Positions 10,897-21,606 of a stretch of 64,000 nucleotides of DNA are shown piece by piece (the first letter of the stretch is position 1; each line of letters starts with the position of its first letter). The DNA comes from Molossus alvarezi. Taxonomy: Eukaryota > Chordata > Mammalia > Chiroptera > Molossidae. The notes under the pieces are model-generated. The model worked only from the letters and a program-made list of their open reading frames with translations. It made no database searches and was not told where the DNA came from. The stretch lies in contig CM073886.1 of the NCBI GenBank assembly GCA_037176705.1, forward strand, positions 92,992,501-93,056,500, in the 5' to 3' direction. A program made the translations under genes and the position numbers.

Positions 10897-11150
10897 AATT
10901 AAAATTATTAACACTTAGTGAGTACTTACTAAGCCCTGGTAATATACTAAGTGCTTTAGGTAGGTTATCTTTATTTTTCTTCAAAGCAATGCTATGAGAT
11001 AGGAACTATTATCATTCTCATTTTACCAAAAAAGACATTGTGGCTGAGAGAGTTTAAATAACTTGCCTTAAGTCACAAATAAGTAGTAAAAGCTAAAGTC
11101 TGAATCCCAGGTCTGTGTGACTCCAAATCCCATGCACTGAAGCCTCATCC
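10897..11150 (+). mobile_element. MIR SINE
   Basis: Series of MIR core phrases: 'gtgagtacttactaagc', 'agtgctttaggtaggttat', 'gctatgagataggaactatt', 'taacttgccttaagtcac' and 'gtctgaatcccaggtctg'. It is an ancient, diverged and fairly complete copy. Confidence 0.8.
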
Positions 11151-12489
11151 TGGATACTAGGATATATTGACCGCTTTTCAAAGCCTTCCTTTGGTTTTCC
11201 TTCACAGACCCAGCAATAATATATGAAGGTTCCCTTGTTAGTTATGCAAACAGCCAAGCTGGTTACACAATAAAGGAGAGAAGGCCAATTCTGGCACTAA
11301 TTTTAGGGCAAACCACAGATGTCTTTGATGTTTTCATTGTACATGAGAACAGAGCCAGTAATCTGACAGCTGCTGGCAGCCCTGATCTAATATGCAGAAT
11401 ATTAAGGCCGCTTTATCTCAGCACCTAATTACAGTTGGCACAGAGGAAATTTATGTTGCAAGGGAGGAAATGTCAAATGTTATAAATGTACTATATAACC
11501 AAATATGATCACCTCATTCTATTTTCTCAGTGCTGTCCAATTATGGAGCACTTTTTGGAAACGCTTTTATTAAATGATGTTCCTGTCAACCTATGTAACC
11601 TAAACTTTGTTTTAGATATTATTAGAACATCTTAAATGCTGATTGTCTTATACTTCATTTATTTTCTACTTTTTCAGATGTAAAATATATCCAGGACTTA
11701 TTTCCCAAACCAAATATTGTGATATTTTTGTCTAGTGCCGGTTTTTACACTTACCTAACCAATGTATAATTCTATAATTTAATCTTTTTACCATAAAAAA
11801 TTGTTTCATATTTGTATTGACAGATAAATAGCTTTATAATACTGATATGGGGCAAAGAACTAATAGTTGGATACTTTAACTACCTGTAATCATAGCTGAA
11901 TGAGGCCCTGCTTCACATGTTTGGCCAAAGACACTGTAAGCCATATGAGGTTGCAATGAATATGCGCTGCTCAGACCCCCTTCAAGGAAAGGCTTCATGC
12001 CAAGCTATGAGAGGATACTCTGGTTGTTTGCTCCTTCAGGGTCTGCCTCAGCTATAGAGACCACCTCCTGATGTAGTGCTCTGCTGGGGGTAGTCCACAT
12101 GAGTGACTGAGTGAGGTGGGATACAAAGGCCCAGGCATATCAGCTGGAATGGGACATTCTCAGGTGCAAGTCTCGCTGTAGAGCGCGCCTTCTGCTCACC
12201 CTTCCTTCCTCTCCTTCCTTTCAGTGTTGATCTCTCTTAAACATCTTACACCTCAGATTCTACCTTGGCCTTTCTCAGCATCTGCTGCTATAGAATCCAA
12301 CCTGTGATGCCATGTAAAGTAAATTGTTTAAAACAATTCTGCTTTTGAGAGTTGAATATATATTGAATTAAAGTCCAGTGATGACTTTCAGTACTAAATT
12401 GCCACATTAACATGTGTAAATTGATTGTATACCAGAAACTTAATTTTTTCTCAACACACTGATATGCATTGCTAAAACAACACACACTT
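11151..12489. other. no recognised gene
   Basis: Apparently unique sequence. Open frames are short and show no domain. A pyrimidine-rich patch lies near 12,200-12,230. Confidence 0.4.
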
Positions 12490-13737
12490 TTTCTTCTTCA
12501 TCTTTCTTGACTTCAATGTATCATATGCCACTCTAAGCCCCTCTCTCCTTGAGTTCTTTTCACTGTTTCATTTCCAACAAAAACTATCTCTGTTTTTCTT
12601 TCTACGTTTCTGGCTGCTACTTATAATCGGTATTTATTTCCTGCCTTCTGATGGTATACCCCAAGATTCTGTCCTAGGCCTTTGCACTTCTAACCCAACT
12701 TTACTCACTTTTCCCAGATGACCTTGTCATATTATCTTCATCATCACGCAAATGCTAGTTATGTCCAGTTTTTTTGTTTTGTTTTGTTTTGTTTTGGTAC
12801 GTGCCCTTAATGGGAACTGAAACCAGGACTCTCTGGTCCTCGGGCCAATGCTCCAACCACTGAGCCAAACTGGCCAGGGTTATGTCCAGTTTTTGAATTT
12901 CCAGTTCAGACCTTGCTGCTGAGCTCCAGGGTCATAGTTTTTCAAAACAAGAACATCCCTAATGGAATGTTTTTATCTCCACATCCTTCCTTCCAAAATA
13001 TTCCAAAATCAAAATTATCAACAATGGCAACTTGTTCATCCTCCAATAGCCCTGTATGAATAGTACCATACTCACCCTGTGATCTTAGCCTGAATTCTGG
13101 GAGATGTTTTAGACTTCTTCTTCTCACTAATTCACAATACTAAGCAGTCCCAAGACTTTAGATTCTCCTTTCTAAAAAGCTGAGTCATCTCACCTCTTTC
13201 TTTCCATTATCTTTTACCCCTTCTTCCGTGGGTGGTGTCAAGTCTCCAATATTATCTTCTCCTAAAATTCATCCTTTTCTTCCTCTGCCATCTATTATGC
13301 AATGTCAATGCTTAAAATCTTACCATGACTGCCTGCTTAGTGTGCAAGGTCATTAAAAATATGGACCCTGCCTATCTAGTCTCATTGTCAATCATTCGTC
13401 AGTGTTTACCCTGAGCCCTGGGCATTAATGCATCAGGCAGAACCATGCTCTAGTGCCTTAACAATATACAGTTCCCTCTACCCTCTGCACGAATGCCTTT
13501 AATGCTCCCCCTCATCCTCTCATCAACTGGTTCTTTCTTATCCTTCAAAACTCAACTCTGGCATCTGATTACATATCTATCAAGGAGTTTATTATATTGT
13601 GAAGAAACTAGCTGTCTCAAATTGGAATACAGCACTCCTTGAGAACAGGGGTTATCTCTTATTGAGTTTATATCAGGATCTACAGCATAGTGCCTATTGC
13701 ATAGTAGCTTCCCTAATGTGTTTGTGAGATGAATGGA
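12490..13737 (+). mobile_element. L2 LINE fragment
   Basis: Diverged L2 sequence in plus orientation, with phrases such as 'cctaggcctttgcacttct', 'atgactgcctgc', 'ctccttgagaacaggggtta', 'cagcatagtgcctattgca' and a closing 'gtgagatgaatgga'. It is interrupted by a short Ves-derived insertion (12,774-12,880). No long reading frame survives. Confidence 0.65.
12774..12880 (-). mobile_element. Ves SINE, tRNA-head-only copy
   Basis: This contains only the 5' tRNA-like head, joined directly to a (GTTTT)n tail; the CT-rich body and 3' hairpin are missing. It is flanked by TATGTCCAGTTTTT (12,760-12,773 and 12,881-12,894), so it inserted in this form, or lost its body before or after insertion without touching the tail. 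Confidence 0.85.
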
Positions 13738-13765
13738 AATAAGTTATTAAAAAAGTAAGCCCTGG

Positions 13766-13985
13766 CCTGGCTGGTGTGGCTCAGTGGTTGAGCATCGACC
13801 CATGCACCAAGAGGTCGCCAGTTTGATTTCTGTTCAGGGCACATGCGCAGGTTGTGGGCCCGATCCCCAGTGGGGGACACGCAGGAGTCAGTCAATCAAT
13901 GTTCTCTCACATCAATGTCTCTCTCTCTCTCTTCCTCTCCCTTCCTCTCTCTCTTAAGAAAAAAAGTATATAACTATAATAAAAA
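13766..13985 (+). mobile_element. Ves SINE (older, no hairpin)
   Basis: The head has GCTGGTGTGGCTCAGTGGTT and 'catgcaccaagaggtc', followed by a CT-rich body and an A-rich tail without the hairpin. The flanks 'agtaagccctgg' (before) and 'agtaagtcctgg' (after) look like the target duplication. Confidence 0.88.
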
Positions 13986-14085
13986 AAAAAGTAAGTCCTG
14001 GTCTATGTGGCTCAATTTTATGGTACATAAAACATTACATATGTACCATAAAATATTTATATATAATATAAAGTTATTTTAATAT

Positions 14086-14109
14086 ATTTTTATACTATAT
14101 AACATTTAT

Positions 14110-14150
<41 letters not shown>

Positions 14151-14590
14151 TAATCCTCACCTGAGGACATTTTTCCATTTTATGTTCAGGTAGAGTGGGA
14201 GGAAGAGAGGGACAGAGAAAGAGAGAGAGAAACATCGACGTGAAAGGGTCACATCAAGTGGCTGCCACCCGCACGACCAACCAGGGCCGGGGACAAACTG
14301 CAACCGAAGTACGTGCCCTTAGTGGGAACCGAACCCGGGTCTCTCTGGACTACAGGCCGATGCTCTAACCACTGAGCCAAACTGGCCAGGGCTGTATACA
14401 TATTTTATATATGATTTTAAGTTCTTTTGTATAAATTATACAATATAATATATAGGAATTACTTTATGTAATTTTATCTTATATTTTAATATAAATTTCT
14501 ATAGCTATATAACATGTTATAAAAGTATTTCTGTATACATTGTAGACAATTAATATGTAATATAAAATTATTTTAATATAATTTAAAAGG
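14086..14590. repeat. AT-rich low-complexity tract
   Basis: Runs of TATA/ATAT and repeated 'taatataaa'-like words on both sides of a Ves SINE. It includes a near-perfect (AT)n at about 14,112-14,141. No gene seen. Confidence 0.8.
14142..14392 (-). mobile_element. Ves SINE (young, hairpin type)
   Basis: Complete minus-strand copy with hairpin ATCCTCACCTGAGGA next to the T run and the terminal 'ggccagggc' head at 14,384-14,392. It is inserted in AT-rich sequence, so the target duplication is hard to define. Confidence 0.92.
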
Positions 14591-16439
14591 AAAAGCCAAT
14601 GTTGATGTTGCTATGAGGACTTTTGAGTAGGTGTAGTGTTTTTCATTGGGTAGCTGACACAGTTTCTGCCTCTTCAAACTGATTGTCAACATATGGGTAA
14701 ATAACAATCTGCTGACTTTGAAAAATTAGTTATAATCTATTTCACATAATGTATGCAAAGCACAGAAGGCAATGGCCCATAATTGAAGGATTAATTTGGG
14801 GCCTTAGGGTGGTTTTTAAAATTCACAGGCTGATAGAATGTTACACCCCATATGGACCCAGAATATTTGCATCAGGGAGTTTCCAGTTCTCTCTTTCCTC
14901 CTACAGAATACTATGTGTACCATGTACCAGGGGAAAGAGAAGCTTCTGCTTCTGTCAGTACAGCAGCTGGAGATCTTCCTAGTGAAAGGTGAATAGGAGG
15001 CTGAGAGTACCTTAAAAGAACCTGAATAGGGACTGAAATGGAACAGATCTGTAAAACCACTTAAGTCAGTTCTAATTTTTCTGCTCTCAAAGGCACACTG
15101 CACCTTTTCCTTGTCTCATACCTGAACCTTGCATCCTGCTAAAATTGCTCTATGCTCCTTTTCGCTGACTTTGTTTTTCTCTTTACTCCCACCTGTCTGC
15201 ATTGATCGGTGACATTTCCTTTAAACTTCTGTGCCTGCTTTTTATCTCCAGTTACTGCTTTCCTCTCCTTTTGGTTTTGGTCTTGTAGGATGGTTTCAAC
15301 CCAACTTTCACTGGTCTAATCCTAACCAGAACAGGCTACTTGGGCAATAGGAAAAAAGAAACTCTTGCTAGTAGTGGACATGATATTCTCTGCTCCTGGG
15401 GAAGGGTGTGGATATTTTTATGAACTATTTTCATTAGTAGGAAATGCCTGAACAAAGCTGTGATTTGGCAAGCCTGAAGTCACACACTGGGCTTCATAGC
15501 AACTTGCTTCTACTAGCAACATGAGGATTAGAAATACTTCCTTGCCAAGTGGCTTTGAATCAACTAGAAGTAGGAGAGCAATGAGTCTAGTTTCCCTTTG
15601 CTGAGGGTGACAAGGCTTCAGAGTATTTGTTAATTGTCCAGTACTTTGTTTAGAGAGGCAAAATATACACACATACATAAAAAAAGTTTCTTGGTTACTT
15701 ATTATGCTTCATACCATTATTAGTAAGAATGTTTGAGTTCATAAGGAAAGCTTATAAATCACCTCTCAGATATCTTTGCAAAATGAAGCTAAAACATGAT
15801 TTAAAGAATCAAAACACACTAGACAGCTACAGTGATTTATAGGTGAATTGGAAATGCATTTGATGCTTTTTATAAGGACTAAATTGGCTAAAATTGAAAT
15901 TAATCTGCTCTCCCTAAAAACTCAGAGCTAAGCAAAGGAAATGGTGAGAGTTATGCTGGCTCTGTGTGAGGGGTGGAGGTGGGGTCTAAACTGGGAATAG
16001 AATTTCTTGGAGAAAATCTACAAAGTAGGCCAAGCACACATGGACTCTGTGACTTCATTTAGTTGGAGAAAGAGTGCTGAGCATCATGCTGATCTCAGAT
16101 GTCGTGCCCCAGGAGAAATGATCTGTCTTGGAATGGCTGTAGTGTTGAAAAGCTCTTCCAACTTTGCCACTTATCGTATGCTATCCTGTAATGTTATCTC
16201 TCTTAGAAATGTTTTATCTCTTCATTATAACAATTACTTTTTATGTGTCTGACTTACTTCAGATCCATTCATTCCAAGTTGCCTAGGGCAGTTCTGATGG
16301 ATGCCTGTGGCCATGATGCAGTTATTAATGGGGCCTCCTTTCACTCTCAAAAGTGTCCTGGTTTGGACACTTAAAAGGCTACCCTAGTCTTACCCAAACT
16401 AAACTGAAAGCTCCTGTATCAGTCATGGTCCTAGCAAAA
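14591..16439. other. no recognised gene or repeat
   Basis: Mixed-composition sequence with only short, featureless open frames (for example 14,749-14,982 and 16,007-16,252). None has a domain, and I see no splice-bounded conserved exon. It appears unique. Confidence 0.4.
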
Positions 16440-16860
16440 AAGGGCACACTTACTGAGATTATGAAGAGGTCTTGATGAAGGGACGGTTTACCAAAGTGCA
16501 GGCAGGGCTAAGGGAGTCCACAAAGCATGTTGAAGCACCAGGAATGAAAAGGCAAAGGAAGGAAATGATATTATGGGAGCATAGTTGAGAGTCAGAGCCT
16601 CAGAAGGAGGGCAACCCTAGAGAACCATGGTCTTGGAAGGACTCAAACACTAGAACTGGCCAACCAAGGGAAGCAATTCCTTACCACTCTGTCCTCCCAT
16701 TATCATTCTTCTGTCTGTGCCTTCTATGGGCTGAATCCAGATGGAAACCAGAAGGCAAAGGAGCCCTGGTGAGAAAGTTGAAAGGTGTTAGCTTCCCTAG
16801 GAGAAAAGGCAGAGAAATGAAGAGAAAGAATGGAGAGGGTCAGAGTCAGGGTTGTTTGGA
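16440..16860 (+). repeat. unnamed dispersed repeat, copy 1 of 3
   Basis: Shares a word order with 45,110-45,600 and 62,290-62,690: 'gtttaccaaagtgcaggcag', 'agggagtcca', and then a later 'ccagatggaaaccagaaggc' with 'aaaggagccc'. Copies are strongly diverged. It is probably an old LTR or DNA-element family that I cannot name. Confidence 0.5.
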
Positions 16861-17109
16861 AGTGTCAAAAAGAGAATACAGCTCAAGTGGAGTCTCTTTG
16901 ACTTTAAGTCAATGAAGAAACATCTGTGGGCACATGCATACAAAACACTACAGGAAAGGCCCTGATGAGCAAGAGTTGGCAGCTAATTCAAGGGATATAT
17001 TCTTTTTTGTTGGAGAAATAGAAGTAAGCATTATAGATTGAAACTATAAGACTGAAAATAAGTAACAGTTGAGTACAACAATACAAAAGAGGTGCTTAAC
17101 AGTGTATGG

Positions 17110-17330
17110 TGATTGTTGGATTAATGGTATAGACCCTAGATGTTAAAGGAGTTCAAGGCATGAAAGATTACAGTGGACTGGAAGATTTTGAAAAAGGATC
17201 CATGGAAGAGAAGAGATTTTCAGTGGCACTGAAATCAAAGCCAACTTGACGCTGGCAAAAAGGAGAGGTAGGTCATTTTGGATTAATGGTATGAACAAGA
17301 ACACAGGTGTCAACTTGAGACACATTGTCC
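17110..17330 (-). mobile_element. possible L2 fragment
   Basis: Phrases such as 'aaaggatccatggaagag' and 'ttttcagtggcactgaaat' resemble reverse-strand L2 sequence. They lie next to a clearer L2 at 17,455, but the similarity is weak. Confidence 0.35.
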
Positions 17331-17454
17331 CCTGGTAGGAGAACGGGGAACCCTTCTGAGATTTTCAAAAATTCCAAAATTGTCACAGGCAATTAACTAT
17401 GGAAGTGCCTACAGAGAGTTCATTAGGTTGTAGGAGGCATCAGTTGTGAGTGGC

Positions 17455-18620
17455 CATTCATTTATTCCTTCAACAAACATTTACTGAGGGCTTGGTATTT
17501 GTCAGGCACTGTTCTAGATCTGCTAATGCCAGGTAAAGTGAGACATGGACCTTTCCTTTGGGGAAAGGGAATGGAAAAGGTGGCCAAGGAAGAAAATCAC
17601 TACTTGCCCTGCAGTCGTAGAGGTGTGCATAGATAGGTAAGCACATAGATCATCTAAATTAGGCTCCTGCAGAGGATAGGGACCTTTAAGAAAGACTTCT
17701 TGGAGGAGATAACACAATCTGAGGAGTTTTACAGCTAGGTATTCATTTATGTCTATCCTGCTGCATTCTAAAAAAGGAAGTAAGATGGTTGGCTGAAGAA
17801 ACACATAGATCAAAATATAAAGAAAATTAGATAAAACATGGGATAAGCTTATTTGCCTTTTATATATGTAGTCACAGTTGATCTCAGAATAACTTTAGAA
17901 GGTTGTAGTTTTATCCTCATTTATTATGAGAAGCTGAGCCTCAGGATTCAAAATGCCTTGCCCAAAGTACACAGTCTGGACAAGGAGTGGCAGCAGAACA
18001 GAGCAAAGTTGGTTTGACTCTAGAGTCTGTGATTTCTGGTACTAGAGATATGCTTGTGGCTTACCTCCCCTGCATAGAGCTTTTGGCCTGAAGGTGCTTT
18101 ACAGGGTAGTAAAGGATAGTCGGGCATTTTGAAGGACTACAGAGTGAATCAATGAAGGGAACAAGGAAAAGTGGTCCAAGCAGAAAAATCTCTGTGTTCA
18201 AGGGAAGAGGGGTGTGAGACAGCACTGTATTTTGGAAGGATAGTAATAACTTATGATAGAAAGTACTAAGTAAAGCAGTGAGAGATGGGGCAGGTGAGGT
18301 AAGAGAGGGTCAAATCTGAGGGGCTTTGTAAATCCCTTCACCTGAAGGTGGTGGAAGCTATGGAAGGATCTCAAGCAGAGAATGATATGGACCACTCAAC
18401 GAATTTCAAAAAATTCACCAGGACAGCAATGTGGGAAAGTCTGAGTCAAGACAAGACTGGGGGCAGAATGGCCAGTTATCAGGCTTGCTGCAGTCATGGG
18501 GCAAGAAGATGGTAGGAATGGGGAAGGAGTGGGTTAGGACTGGGAGCTATTATGGAGAAACTATTAGACAGATGTGGGGACCTGGATTTGGGGGCAAAGG
18601 AGATAAATTCTTACTTTAGC
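17455..18620 (-). mobile_element. L2 LINE, minus strand, with MIR inside
   Basis: Starts with the L2 3' end ('tcaacaaacatttactgag', 'gtcaggcactgttctag'), followed by 'agaaagacttcttggaggag' and later 'gaggggctttgtaaatccc' and 'aagcagagaatgatatgga'. The order agrees with reverse-strand L2. A MIR-like piece interrupts it at about 17,880-18,045. Confidence 0.6.
17880..18045 (+). mobile_element. MIR SINE fragment
   Basis: Diverged MIR core: 'tttatcctcatttattatga', 'agctgagcctcaggattc', 'ttgcccaaagtacacagtc' and 'tttgactctagagtctgtg'. Confidence 0.6.
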
Positions 18621-18990
18621 AGCTACCTGGGGTGTAGTCATCATGAGTAGGGGATCCTGGGGAAGAGACAGTTTGGAGTTTGGGGAGAGGTGATGAGGGT
18701 GATGAATTCAAGTAATGATGGCCAAGGGATAAAGAAAACGAGTGTAACTTTTTTACCTTTCTGTTCTGTCTAGGTGCTTATTGTAACCTTAGAAAAAATA
18801 TGGCAGCCCCAGAGAAAATATTGTTTGTCAATAGAAGTTAAATATATTTATTTATTTTGATGAAGCTTATTCTTTTTTATTGCAAAAATAATATAATTTA
18901 GAAAATATGGACAAGCAAAAAAATATTGTTGTTACCCAAATACAATCTTACAAAGACTTGTAACATTTTGGTGTATATACTTTCAGGATT

Positions 18991-19206
18991 TTTTCTTTTT
19001 ATTTTTTATTGATTTTAGAGAGAGAGGAAGGGAGAAGGAAAGAGAGAGAAAAACACTGATGAGAGAGAACATCGTTTGGCTGCCTCCTGCATGCCCCCGA
19101 CTGGGGATCTGGCCCACAACCTGGGCATGTGACCTGACTGGGAATTGAACTGGGGACATTTTGGTTCATTGATTAATACTCAACCAGTGAACCACACCAG
19201 CCTGGC
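18991..19206 (-). mobile_element. Ves SINE (older, no hairpin)
   Basis: Minus-strand copy whose tail is 'tattttttattgattttaga', which corresponds to the AATCAATAAA-type end. The head ends 'accacaccagcctggc'. The flanks 'caggatttttt' and 'caggatatttt' may be the target duplication. Confidence 0.85.
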
Positions 19207-19357
19207 AGGATATTTTCTAAGTATATATATATATAGAGAGAGTAATATTCTCATGACTAAATAGATCTTGCACATATTTTGATAACAGTAATAATTAATT
19301 CCACAAGATCACTTTAGAGACTGCATGATATTACATTTTTAATGCACTATATTTTAT

Positions 19358-19611
19358 TTATTATTTATTTATTTATATTTTAATCCTCACCTGAGGATAT
19401 TTTTCCATTTATCTGCGGATAGAGTGGAAGAGAGAAAGAGAGAGAGAAACAACGATGTGAGAGAGACACATCGACTGGTTGCCTCCTGCAACACCCAACC
19501 AGGACTGGGGACCAAACCGCAATCGAGGTACGTGCCCTTGATCGAAACTGAACCCGTGACTCTTTGGTCCGCAGGCTGTTGCTCTAATGGCTGAGCCAAA
19601 CCAGCCAGGGC
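19358..19611 (-). mobile_element. Ves SINE (hairpin type)
   Basis: Minus-strand copy with hairpin ATCCTCACCTGAGGAT at about 19,383-19,398 and a diverged head. The flanks 'gcactatattttatt' and 'gtgctatattttatt' indicate the target duplication. Confidence 0.9.
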
Positions 19612-20899
19612 TGTGCTATATTTTATTGAACTGTGTTCCTGCTGTGGACATTTAGATAGTTTCCTTTTTTTTTATTTTTATTTTTTACTATTATAAACAA
19701 CACAGTAATAAAGTAATTACAATTTAAATTTACTAATTAACCTTTGGCTTTTTCACAGCACAATTTAGATTATGAAATCAAGTTTGGGCGTGCTTTGTTT
19801 TTATAAAATGGTTGTACAAAGAACAGTTTTTTTCTAAAGTGCTCTGAAAGAAATATATAGTATTCTCTTCAATACTCATGTATGAGAAAAAACTGATATA
19901 AATGTATATTGGAGGAAAATAATTATAGAAGAGATTGGTATGGCTATTAAAAAGGTAGTATGGAAACTATCTGTGAGTTGAGTCACTGTCTATTTTCAAC
20001 AAGGACAGAGACCACATTTTCTAATGGGATTCATTTGCTCTAATGACTTTTCCAATGTCTCCCCAAGAAGCATAAAACATGTGATCAAGTCTTCAAAGTG
20101 ATTTTGGAATTGATCAACCTTGTGAATAACTGCTTTCACAGTTAAGTTTAACTTTCTTTTGATTGTATACAAGAAATATTTTGCATACATCTTTTTAAAA
20201 TTTTTGTTTAATTTAGAAGCAACACGAGTATAAAAACATAGAATTTCCTTTTGTGACTCATCATAGCCTTCTTCCTCAGAATTCTATCTACAGTCTGTAC
20301 TGGGAACCCATGTCAGGCCTCTGATAGTCAAATATCTGAAATTTCTCTTCCCCAGTGAACATAACACAGAGTACTTGGAAAAGATATTTCTGGACATGGC
20401 TAGACTCTTGACACTAACACAAAACGGATATAGGAGGCGAGTGATAAAGGTGTGGTCTCTTTTTAGACAATAGAATGCATGGATTCTCCCAAAGTATTTA
20501 GAAAATCTCCCACAGTTGTGGACTCCAAGACATCTTGACTGGATGTTGATATACCAGTCGCAATACTCTGTTTCTATTGCACATATCTTTTATTCTAAAA
20601 TAAAATGTATAAATAATATAACCTAGTCCCACACATAATTTTAAAAAATGGTGCCCTAAGTATAACATAAAAGAAAATTTAAGAAAGTAATTTATAATAA
20701 AGAAACAGGCATTGTAGTCAGATGCTTGCACTTACACATAGAATCACTGTGACTGTGACAGCTACAAATGCAAACTGATACTGGGATGTTGTATTGACTC
20801 AAATACCACATGTGGCATCACCAATGGTGCTGTAATCATCCAAAATGATAAACAACACTGGGTGGAGTTATGAGGTAGGCAACATCCAATCTTCCTGGC
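19612..20899. other. no recognised gene; AT-rich
   Basis: AT-rich sequence, with old LINE-like phrases near 19,620-19,710. Short open frames (19,996-20,190; 20,498-20,731) show no domain. Confidence 0.4.
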
Positions 20900-21143
20900 A
20901 TTTTTTTTTTTTTTATCCTCACCTGAGGACACCTTTCGATATTTGTTCAGATAGAATGGGAGGGGGAGAGAGAGAGAGAGAAACATTGACTTGAAAGGGA
21001 CACATCGAGTGGTTGCCACCCACACAACCCAACCAGGGCCGGGGACAAACTGCAACCAAAGCATGTGCCCTTAGCGGGAACTGAACCCTGGTCTCTCCAG
21101 ACCACAGGCCGACGCTCTAACCGCTGAGCCAAACCGGCCAGGG
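20900..21143 (-). mobile_element. Ves SINE (young, hairpin type)
   Basis: Full-length copy flanked by CCAATCTTCCTGGC (20,886-20,899 and 21,144-21,157), an exact 14-bp duplication. The hairpin and A-tail end lie at the left. Confidence 0.94.
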
Positions 21144-21552
21144 CCAATCTTCCTGGCCATTATATTGTAGTTGCATTCCTAGAAAATATATGCATTTAAA
21201 ACCATTCAAAAATACTTTGTGTTTTATGTATAAAATAAAATTAGGCTCAGATCATTATAAACAGGGTTTTCACCTACAAATGACATTCAAAACTTGTGTC
21301 TGACATGAAACAGCTCTTTGTTTGCATAACTGACCCACATATCATTAGACATTTCTGATCCCAGGACCTGGTCAATTGTATCTCATTCATTGTGCAAACT
21401 GAAACATCCACAAAATTGCAAATTGTCCCCTCAGGGGAGTATATTTCTTTTACCTTCAATGCAACCACAGCTTTAACAGATTCTGAGTCTTTTTGACCTA
21501 TAAGGATCTGCCTCTGGTGGAGAAAACTAGGCCAATCTAAATTACCTCGTGA
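21144..21552. other. no recognised gene or repeat
   Basis: Short apparently unique stretch. The 64-codon minus-strand frame inside it has no domain. Confidence 0.4.
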
Positions 21553-21606
21553 TTTTTTTAAAATTGTGGTAAAATATACATATAATAAAATTTACCATCT
21601 TAATGA
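21553..21606 (-). mobile_element. old L1 3' end, left half, split by a younger L1
   Basis: Sequence 'ttgtggtaaaatatacatat' and 'aatttaccatcttaatg' matches an old L1 3' UTR type that also occurs at about 59,250-59,310. Its continuation ('cagtggcattgagtacattc') is found at 25,504-25,580, on the far side of the younger L1. Confidence 0.65.
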
